Positions 6,891 to 13,108 of a stretch of 16,370 nucleotides of DNA are shown here, in pieces. Made by a program: the position numbers and the translations under genes. The stretch is from an uncultured bacterium (GTDB taxonomy: Bacteria; Actinomycetota; Actinomycetes; S36-B12): contig CAJAKT010000233.1 in NCBI GenBank assembly GCA_903940375.1, positions 1 to 16,370 of the forward strand. The letters are read 5' to 3'. How positions within the stretch are numbered: position 1 is the first letter of the stretch; each line of letters opens with the position of its first letter. The notes beneath the pieces were generated by a model that had not been told where the DNA came from, ran no database searches, and saw only the letters and a program-made list of their open reading frames with translations.

Positions 6891-8321
6891 ATGACGGCTG
6901 ATACAGCACGGGTTTCTGCCCTCCAGGCCGCAGCACGCTCGCGGATGCTGCTCAACTTCACCGACTTCAGCGCATTCGACGACCGCCCGCTCCCGATGAT
7001 CGTTCGGGGCGACGGCACCGATGTCATCGATGAGCAGGGCCGCCGATTCATCGACGGACTCTCCGGGCTCTTCTGCTCGAACCTGGGCCACGCCTTCGGT
7101 GCCGAGGTCGGTGCAGCGGCGCAGGCGCAGCTCTCGGAACTCGTGTACGCCCCGAGCTGGTCGCTCACGCATCCGGCCGCCGTCCGGCTCGCTGAGCGGC
7201 TCACGGACATCGCTGCGCCGCTGGGCATGGAACGCGTCTTCCTGACGAACAGCGGTGGTGAGTCGGTCGAGGCGGCCTGGAAACTCGTACGTCAGTGGCA
7301 CATCGCCAACGGCGAGCCGCAGCGTCGGAAGGCCATCTCGCGAGACCTTGCGTATCACGGCACGCCGATGGGCGCATTGAGCTTCACCGGCCTGGACTAC
7401 TGCCGCGAGCCGTTCATGCCGATGGCCGTACCGGTCACCTTCGTCTCCAATACCAATGCCTTCCGCCACGAACTCGAGAACGACGAGGAGGCCTTCACGG
7501 CATTCCTCCTTGACGAGGTCGAGCAGGCGATCGTGGCTGGTGGGCCGGATGAGATCGCCATGTTCATTGCCGAACCAGTGCAGAACTCGGGTGGTTCGTT
7601 CATGCCCCCCGCTGGCTACTGGCAGGGCCTTCGCGAGCTGTGCGATCGCTACGGCATTCTGCTCGTCGCCGACGAGACCATCACCGGCTTCGGCCGGTTG
7701 GGCGAGTGGTTCGCCTGCATGCGACTCGGGGCGCGGCCGGACATCATCACGTTCGCGAAGGGCGCCACGGCGGGGCACGCACCGCTGGGCGGTGTGCTGA
7801 TGACTGCACGGGTAGCCGAGCCCTTTGCCAGTGGCAAGGTCACGTATGTCAACGGGCTCACCTACAGCGGTCATCCGCTTACGGCAACGATTGCCTTGAC
7901 CGTTCTCGATATCTACGAGCGCGAGCAGGTGCTGGAGAACGTACGAGCACTGGAGGGTCATCTGGCCGAGCGGCTGGAGGCGCTGCGTGCCAACCCGCTC
8001 GTGGGCGATGTGCGCGGCGGTGGATTCTTCTGGGCCGTCGAGCTTGTGACGGATCCCGTCACGCGCGAACCGTTCACGCCAGAGGAAGCCGACTGGCTGC
8101 TGCGTAATGAACTCTCGGGGCACATGGACGAACTCGGGCTGCTCTGTCGACTCGACGATCGCGGCGAGCCGGTGATCCAGCTCTCGCCGCCGTTGGTGAG
8201 CACGGTCGAGACCCTGGATCGAATCGTCGACATCGTCACCGAGGCGGTTCGTCGAGCCAACGAGTCATGGCAGGAGCACCGCGCGACAACGCGCGCGCAG
8301 CCGTCACCCCAGGTGGCCTAG
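6891..8321 (+). CDS. Class III pyridoxal-phosphate aminotransferase
   Basis: 476 residues from the ATG at 6891, chosen because GAGGA (6879-6883) lies seven bases upstream. An earlier in-frame ATG at 6840 would put the start before the palindrome. The class III (omega-aminotransferase) fold is clear: TNSGGESVEAA near 119-129 binds the cofactor phosphate, LLVADETITGFGRLG (257-271) holds D261, which pairs with the pyridine nitrogen, and FAKGATAG holds catalytic lysine K290. The closest functional groups are beta-alanine:pyruvate, putrescine and other omega-amino-acid transaminases. Such enzymes turn a terminal amine into an aldehyde, or a 2-amino acid into a keto acid. Its two operators tie it to the transporter and CoA-ester genes. 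Its stop overlaps that of the convergent flavin oxidoreductase in a shared CTAG. Confidence 0.92.
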   Translation: MTADTARVSALQAAARSRMLLNFTDFSAFDDRPLPMIVRGDGTDVIDEQGRRFIDGLSGLFCSNLGHAFGAEVGAAAQAQLSELVYAPSWSLTHPAAVRLAERLTDIAAPLGMERVFLTNSGGESVEAAWKLVRQWHIANGEPQRRKAISRDLAYHGTPMGALSFTGLDYCREPFMPMAVPVTFVSNTNAFRHELENDEEAFTAFLLDEVEQAIVAGGPDEIAMFIAEPVQNSGGSFMPPAGYWQGLRELCDRYGILLVADETITGFGRLGEWFACMRLGARPDIITFAKGATAGHAPLGGVLMTARVAEPFASGKVTYVNGLTYSGHPLTATIALTVLDIYEREQVLENVRALEGHLAERLEALRANPLVGDVRGGGFFWAVELVTDPVTREPFTPEEADWLLRNELSGHMDELGLLCRLDDRGEPVIQLSPPLVSTVETLDRIVDIVTEAVRRANESWQEHRATTRAQPSPQVA

Positions 8322-10261
8322 AGCGCAACTCCGGCGCGGAGGCCTTCGAGCACTGCCTCCTCGGCAGTGCGAGGAGCCATGGCATCGCCGATGACCGTCA
8401 CGGGAATGCCGAGTGCCGCGATTGCGGTACTGAGATCGTCGTGCGACACATGCCCGGTCGAGAGGACGAGGGCAGCGATCTCCGCCTCTTCGATGATCTC
8501 GCCATTGAGGGTGTGGCCGAGGTAGACGACGCCATCATCGAATCCACGCACGCGTACGTCCGTGATGACCCGTACCCCGCGCGCGACGGCGTAGCCCAGC
8601 ATCTCGTTGCGCACGTACTGCTGCAGTGTCTGCCCCGCGGCCCAGCCGTCGACGGCGAGGATGACGCGATGCCCCTTCTCTGCCAGCAGGGTGGCGACGC
8701 CGAGTCCGATCCAGTCGCATCGCCAGTCGGCCACCAACACCGGTCCGGCCGGTACTTGCTCCCCACGGATCACCTGCCAGGCATCGAGCACGACGCCGTC
8801 GCCGAGTTCGAACTCGGGACGATAGGGAAGCGCGCCCGTGGCGATGATGATCTCGTCGGGCCCTGCATCCGTTAACGACTCGACCGTGGCCGCCAGACCC
8901 GTGCGGATGCGCACCCCTCCGCGCACGGCCTCGGCCTGCAGGTTCTCGATGAGCCCGCCGAACTCCGCACGGCGGGGGAGCTGCTGGGCGAGGAGGACCT
9001 GCCCACCGATGCGTGGTGCCGCCTCCCAGAGTTCGACATCGTGCCCGCGCTGAGCAGCAACGGCAGCGGCCTTGAGGCCTGCCGGCCCACCGCCGACGAC
9101 GATGACGCGCTTGGAGGACGCCGCGGCCGGGAGGGTGCCGTATTCGCGCTCGCGGCCGGACTCTGGGAACTGGATGCAGGAGATCGGCACGCCGAGGTGG
9201 AAGTGGCCGATGCATGCCTGGTTGCAGCCGATGCAGAGTCGGATCTCGTCGACGTGGCCCGTCCTGGCCTTTGCGGGCATGAGCGGATCGCAGATCAGTG
9301 CCCGGGTCATTGCCACGGCATCGGCGTGCCCGGCGGTGATGATGCGCTCGGCCTCCGCCGGGGTATTGATTCGGCCGGTCACGAAGACAGGGATATCGAC
9401 CCGTTGGCGTACCGCGGCTGAGAGGGGGGCGGTGTACCCGGGCTCCTGGGACATCGGGGGAGCGATGTGCACGCTTCCTCTGTAGGTCGCACTGCTGCCG
9501 GCAGACACCGATAGGTAGTCAAGGTCCTCGGCAAGAATCGCGCACGCCTCGATGGACTCGTCTGCGGTGAGGCCGTCAAGATCGCGCTCATCGACGCTGA
9601 TGCGCATGCCCAGGACGATGTCGTGACCGGCCTGGGCGCGAACCGCGGCGATGACCTCGCGCGTGAACCGCAGGCGGTTCTCGAGGGAACCTCCGTACTG
9701 GTCGTCGCGGAGGTTCGTGCGGGGATTGAGGAACTGCGCGGGCAGGTACCCGTGGCTTGCCACGATCTCGACCCCGTCGATGCCGGCCTCGGCCATGCGC
9801 CGCGCGGCAGCACCGAAACCATCGACGATCTCGTCGATCAGCTCATGGGTGAGCGGCTTAGGCATGACATGGAATCGCTCGTTGGGAACGGACGACGGGG
9901 CCCAGGCGATCGGCAGCATGCCATCTGCCGTCGACATGATCTCGCGGCCGCCGTGGAAGAGCTGGGCGAAGAGGTGGCAGTCATGCTCGTGAACCGCAGC
10001 GGCGACGCGGCGGTAACCGGGGATCGCATCGTCGCTGACCGCGATCAGTTCCTGTGCGGTGTAGTCCGAGGTGTGATGGACGCTGGACACCTGCAGCACG
10101 ATGTGGCCGACACCTCCTGCGGCTCGTGCGCGGTGATACTCGACGAGCTGGTCGCTGACGAAACCGTCGACCGACATCACCGTGTCGTGCCCCGACGACA
10201 AGATTCGGTTCTTCACGGTGATGCGGCCGATATCGAGCGGAGCGAAGAGGGCATCGAACAC
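8318..10261 (-). CDS. NADH:flavin oxidoreductase of the FadH/trimethylamine dehydrogenase family, N-methyl-amine demethylase-like
   Basis: 647 residues from GTG 10261; an in-frame TAG directly upstream excludes a longer start. Residues 1-340 form an old-yellow-enzyme TIM barrel that should bind FMN (FAQLFHGGRE at 98-107; VASHGYLPAQFL at 167-178). C343, C346, C350 and C362 (CIGCNQAC...PISC) have the CxxC-x3-C-x11-C spacing of the 4Fe-4S site of 2,4-dienoyl-CoA reductase FadH. Residues 384-647 are a pyridine-nucleotide/FAD domain (VVGGGPAGLKAA at 388-399). The expected second GxGxxG is replaced by VADWRCDWIGLGVA, a form I associate with N-methylproline demethylases such as StcD of stachydrine breakdown; that is from memory and needs a search. 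Options are reduction of an unsaturated acyl-CoA or oxidative N-demethylation; the flavoprotein at the left edge favours demethylation. It is divergent from the synthetase gene. Confidence 0.85.
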   Translation of the reverse strand: MFDALFAPLDIGRITVKNRILSSGHDTVMSVDGFVSDQLVEYHRARAAGGVGHIVLQVSSVHHTSDYTAQELIAVSDDAIPGYRRVAAAVHEHDCHLFAQLFHGGREIMSTADGMLPIAWAPSSVPNERFHVMPKPLTHELIDEIVDGFGAAARRMAEAGIDGVEIVASHGYLPAQFLNPRTNLRDDQYGGSLENRLRFTREVIAAVRAQAGHDIVLGMRISVDERDLDGLTADESIEACAILAEDLDYLSVSAGSSATYRGSVHIAPPMSQEPGYTAPLSAAVRQRVDIPVFVTGRINTPAEAERIITAGHADAVAMTRALICDPLMPAKARTGHVDEIRLCIGCNQACIGHFHLGVPISCIQFPESGREREYGTLPAAASSKRVIVVGGGPAGLKAAAVAAQRGHDVELWEAAPRIGGQVLLAQQLPRRAEFGGLIENLQAEAVRGGVRIRTGLAATVESLTDAGPDEIIIATGALPYRPEFELGDGVVLDAWQVIRGEQVPAGPVLVADWRCDWIGLGVATLLAEKGHRVILAVDGWAAGQTLQQYVRNEMLGYAVARGVRVITDVRVRGFDDGVVYLGHTLNGEIIEEAEIAALVLSTGHVSHDDLSTAIAALGIPVTVIGDAMAPRTAEEAVLEGLRAGVAL

Positions 10262-10267
10262 GGCGCG

Positions 10268-10273
10268 AGCCTA
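10268..10273 (-). promoter_or_regulatory. Candidate -10 element, leaderless transcript of the flavin oxidoreductase gene
   Basis: Minus-strand TAGGCT is followed by six bases and then the GTG start. No Shine-Dalgarno is present, so transcription probably begins at or next to the GTG. Confidence 0.5.
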
Positions 10274-10302
10274 GCCGCTGGTGGGAACCGATGAGTTCCA
10301 AA

Positions 10303-10318
10303 CTGAACGGTCGATCAG
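10303..10318. promoter_or_regulatory. Candidate TetR operator, site 5 (flavin oxidoreductase/synthetase divergent region)
   Basis: CTGAACGGTCGATCAG has six of seven arm pairs and the same two-base spacer as the other copies. For the synthetase it lies between the expected -35 and the -10 at 10323. For the oxidoreductase it lies 42-57 bases upstream of the start. Confidence 0.65.
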
Positions 10319-10322
10319 GAGC

Positions 10323-10328
10323 TAGGGT
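10323..10328 (+). promoter_or_regulatory. Candidate -10 element, leaderless transcript of the acyl-CoA synthetase gene
   Basis: TAGGGT is followed by six bases (CCCGTT) and then ATG at 10335. There is no separate ribosome binding site in that space. The palindrome ends four bases upstream, which fits repression by steric block. Confidence 0.55.
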
Positions 10329-10334
10329 CCCGTT

Positions 10335-12389
10335 ATGCGCGATCTCAGCCCGCTGTTCAACCCACGGTCGGTCGCCGTCCTCGGCGCCAGTTCCGACAGC
10401 GCGAAGTGGGGATACACCGTCAGCACCCAGCTGCTGTCGCTCCCTTCCGGGCGGGAGATCTTCCTGGTCAATCGCAGCGGTGGCGAGATCCTGGGTCAGA
10501 TCGCATACCGCAGTCTTGACGAGTTGCCTGCCCCCGTCGATCTCGTCGCGATCATCGTCCCAGCGGGGGGCTTCCTCGATGCGGTGCGCGATGCTCTGGC
10601 CGCGGGAGCCCGCGCACTCGTCGCGATCACGGCCGGCCTCGGTGAGACGGGTGCAGATGGCCTGCGGATCGAGCAGCAGGCCGTGGCCATGGCGCGGGCC
10701 GCTGGCGCGGTGCTCGTCGGTCCGAACTGCCTCGGAGTCACGGATAGCTCGACCGGCCTGCGACTGGCCAGCGATCGGTTCGCTGACGGCGATGTCACCG
10801 TGCTGAGCCAGAGCGGCAACATGGTCCTTGACCTCGAGTCCCTGCTTGTCGATGCCGGACTCGGTATCTCACGTTTCGTCTCGCTCGGAAACCAGGCCGA
10901 CATCACTGTCACGGATGTCATGCGTGACTGCGTGAACCACGAGGGCACTCGTGCCGTGGCCATCTATGCGGAAGATGTCAAGGACGGGCGGGAGTTCGCG
11001 AAGTCAGCGCGCGCCCTTGCCGACGTCGGCAAGCCGGTCGTCCTGCTTGCGCCGGGCAGCAGCGAGGCTGGTCGACGCAGCGCGGCCTCGCATACCGGCT
11101 CGCTGACGAGCGCGGAGAGCGTCATCGACGCAGCCTGCGACGCAGCCGGAGTCCGGCGCGTGCACTCCCCTCTGCAGATGGTTGATGCGCTGGCGGCACT
11201 GCGCCAGCCGAATCGTGCTCGCGGTCGACGAGTCGCAATCCTCACTGACGGAGGTGGTCACGGCTCCGTCGCCGCCGACGCGCTGCACCACCTCGGGCTT
11301 GATGTGCCCGTGCTGTCGGATGAGCTCGGCGTGACCCTCGCGGATGCGCTCTGGGAGCAGTCATCCGTCACCAATCCGGTCGATCTTGCCGGTATGGGTG
11401 AGCGTGATCCGCTCAGCTATGGCCGCGGGATGCGGGCACTCCTGGATTCGGACGAGGTTGATGCCGTTCTCATGACGGGCTACTTCGGCGGCTACTCGAC
11501 GTCGTACGACGTGCTCGCGGGTCCGGAGATCCAGGCTGCTCATGACATCGTCAGCGCGGTCAAGGTCGCAGGCAAGCCGGTCGTCATTCAGTCCATCTTC
11601 CCCGAGAGTGACTCGGTCATGGTTCTCCGATCTGGTGGCCTGCCGGTTCACCGCGATATCAGCCGAGCGTGCGCCGCCCTCGCAGTTCTCGATGATGCTC
11701 AGGGGATCGGCCGTGGCGATGCTCTTGAGCTGCCTGCCGCGGATGAGCCGGTGGCGTCGGGTGACTACACGGTCGTGCGATCGGTACTGGCTGATGCAGG
11801 TGTGAGTTTCCCGGCCGCCGCGCTTGTGACATCTGACGGTGAACTCGCCGACCTCCTCGCGGCGGGAACCATCGGCTTCCCGCTGGTGATGAAGGCGATG
11901 GGGTTGCTGCACAAGTCGGATGCCGGGGGAGTTCTTCTCGGCATCACCGATGCGGAGACGGCCTGCGTGGCTTATCGGGATCTCGTGCAGCGGCTCGCCC
12001 CGCCCGCCGTCTCGGTCGAGCGAATGGCCGACTCAACGGATGCGGTCGAGGTCATCGTCGGCTGCACGTGGGATCCCCGGTTCGGACCGGTGCTCATGGT
12101 CGGACTGGGCGGAGTATTCACGGAGGTGATGCAGGACGTCGCTTTCGCCCTCGCGCCGGTGAGCCGTGACACGGCACGATCCCTGCTGCTGTCCCTGCGC
12201 AGCGCACCGATTCTGGCGGGAATCAGGGGCCGGAAGCCCGTAGACCTGGATGCACTTGTAGACGTCGTCGTTGCTGTCGCCGATGCCGGGGCTCGCCATC
12301 GCGAGTGGGGGGAGCTCGAGGTCAATCCCGTCATCGCCTCGCCCAGCGGGGCCATTGCTGTCGACGCCCGAGCGGTCATGGCCTCCTGA
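10335..12389 (+). CDS. ADP-forming acyl-CoA synthetase, single-chain (acetate-CoA ligase superfamily)
   Basis: 684 residues: the alpha and beta subunits of the NDP-forming acyl-CoA synthetase family fused in one chain. Residues 1-135 form a CoA-binding Rossmann domain (LFNPRSVAVLGASSD at 7-21; VGPNCLG at 128-134). Next are the succinyl-CoA-synthetase-like flavodoxin domains (VLSQSGNMV at 156-164) and the phosphohistidine motif ASHTGSL with H253. The C-terminal third is an ATP-grasp domain (FPLVMKAMGLLHKSDAGGV, ending GELEVNPVI). These enzymes make acyl-CoA plus ADP and phosphate from acid, ATP and CoA. The superfamily also includes the ATP-dependent DMSP lyase DddX, so activation coupled to elimination is possible. 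It is probably the entry step feeding the acyl-CoA dehydrogenase. Transcription is predicted to be leaderless and controlled by operator site 5. Confidence 0.93.
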   Translation: MRDLSPLFNPRSVAVLGASSDSAKWGYTVSTQLLSLPSGREIFLVNRSGGEILGQIAYRSLDELPAPVDLVAIIVPAGGFLDAVRDALAAGARALVAITAGLGETGADGLRIEQQAVAMARAAGAVLVGPNCLGVTDSSTGLRLASDRFADGDVTVLSQSGNMVLDLESLLVDAGLGISRFVSLGNQADITVTDVMRDCVNHEGTRAVAIYAEDVKDGREFAKSARALADVGKPVVLLAPGSSEAGRRSAASHTGSLTSAESVIDAACDAAGVRRVHSPLQMVDALAALRQPNRARGRRVAILTDGGGHGSVAADALHHLGLDVPVLSDELGVTLADALWEQSSVTNPVDLAGMGERDPLSYGRGMRALLDSDEVDAVLMTGYFGGYSTSYDVLAGPEIQAAHDIVSAVKVAGKPVVIQSIFPESDSVMVLRSGGLPVHRDISRACAALAVLDDAQGIGRGDALELPAADEPVASGDYTVVRSVLADAGVSFPAAALVTSDGELADLLAAGTIGFPLVMKAMGLLHKSDAGGVLLGITDAETACVAYRDLVQRLAPPAVSVERMADSTDAVEVIVGCTWDPRFGPVLMVGLGGVFTEVMQDVAFALAPVSRDTARSLLLSLRSAPILAGIRGRKPVDLDALVDVVVAVADAGARHREWGELEVNPVIASPSGAIAVDARAVMAS

Positions 12390-12402
12390 GAGCCACGGCG
12401 CG

Positions 12403-12421
12403 ACCCCCCCCATTGGGGGGT
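12403..12421. promoter_or_regulatory. Candidate response-regulator binding site before the regulator gene (also a GC hairpin)
   Basis: ACCCCCC-CCATT-GGGGGGT is a perfect 7+5+7 inverted repeat centred at 12412, exactly 55 bases before the ATG at 12467. An imperfect copy of the same length sits at the same distance before the lipoprotein start. It could also act as a hairpin ending the synthetase transcript: with a two-base bulge, CGCG at 12399-12402 can pair with CGCG at 12424-12427. It lacks a T-tract, so I prefer the binding-site reading. Confidence 0.6.
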
Positions 12422-12454
12422 ACCGCGAGCGGGCCTTGGGGCAGTGGGCGGGGA

Positions 12455-12460
12455 TAGCGT
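12455..12460 (+). promoter_or_regulatory. Candidate -10 element, leaderless transcript of the response regulator gene
   Basis: TAGCGT is followed by GCGGGT and then ATG at 12467. No convincing -35 is seen at 17 bases, which fits a promoter that needs an activator bound upstream. Confidence 0.55.
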
Positions 12461-12466
12461 GCGGGT

Positions 12467-13108
12467 ATGAGCCGCCTCCTGGCACCGGCCTTCGTGGTCC
12501 TGGATGACCATGAACTCGTTCGCGAGGGCATCCAACAACGGCTGGCTGCGGAGTATCCGAAGGCGACCTTCACCTACTCCGGTGACTCGCTCCGCTCAGC
12601 AATTGCGGCCAGCCTTGCGGGGTCCTGTGACTGCGCTGTCATCGATCTCGACCTCGGCGATGGCACGCCGGTGGCTGAAGTGGTGTCTGCTTTCACGGCT
12701 CAGGGCATTCCGGTCGTCGTCGTCAGCGCGATGGCCAAGGCCGATGTTGTCGAAGCTGCACTTGCGGCCGGCGCGAGCGCCTTCATTGCCAAGAAGTCCA
12801 GCATGAAGAGCCTGACGAAGGCCGTCCAGATCGTGCTGGACGGTGGCACGTGGTTCCCGCCGGACCTTGCCGGGGTGCTGCTTCATGCGACGGACTCTGT
12901 CGAGCTCTCGGGCCAGGAACGCCGTGCCCTCGTGCTGTACGCGTCGGGGCTGACTCTCGAGATGGTGGCAAGGCGCATGGACATCACGCCCAACACGGTG
13001 AAGCACTACATCGACCGGGTGCGCGACAAGTACACGGCTGCAGGGATCGCTGCCAGGACCAAGGTGGATCTGAACCGGGTGGCTCGCAGCGAGGGTCTGC
13101 TTCCCTAA
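12467..13108 (+). CDS. LuxR/NarL-type response regulator
   Basis: 213 residues, standard length. The receiver domain has the acidic pair D13-D14 (VLDDHE), phosphoacceptor D60 (AVIDLDLGDG), S87 in the threonine/serine switch position (VVVVSAM) and K109 (FIAKKSS). Residues from about 145 form a LuxR-type helix-turn-helix: LSGQERRALVLYASGLTLEMVARRM, then recognition helix TPNTVKHYIDRVRDKY. Its stop overlaps that of the histidine kinase by three bases in convergent orientation, so kinase and regulator form a pair although they are not one operon. I infer that it binds ACCCCCC-N5-RGGGRGT repeats at 12403 and 15448, giving autoregulation and control of the lipoprotein. Confidence 0.93.
   Translation: MSRLLAPAFVVLDDHELVREGIQQRLAAEYPKATFTYSGDSLRSAIAASLAGSCDCAVIDLDLGDGTPVAEVVSAFTAQGIPVVVVSAMAKADVVEAALAAGASAFIAKKSSMKSLTKAVQIVLDGGTWFPPDLAGVLLHATDSVELSGQERRALVLYASGLTLEMVARRMDITPNTVKHYIDRVRDKYTAAGIAARTKVDLNRVARSEGLLP

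Noticed and set aside
6450..8123. Long open frame (557 codons) on the minus strand, antisense to tetR and the aminotransferase
   Set aside because: The plus-strand proteins carry complete family motifs over the same bases; the antisense product is Arg/His/Gly-rich with no motif, a usual artefact of high-GC coding DNA.
12399..12427. GC-rich hairpin as a rho-independent terminator of the synthetase gene
   Set aside because: There is no T-tract after the stem, and an equal-length related repeat at an identical distance before another start favours a protein-binding site; a terminator role is not excluded.
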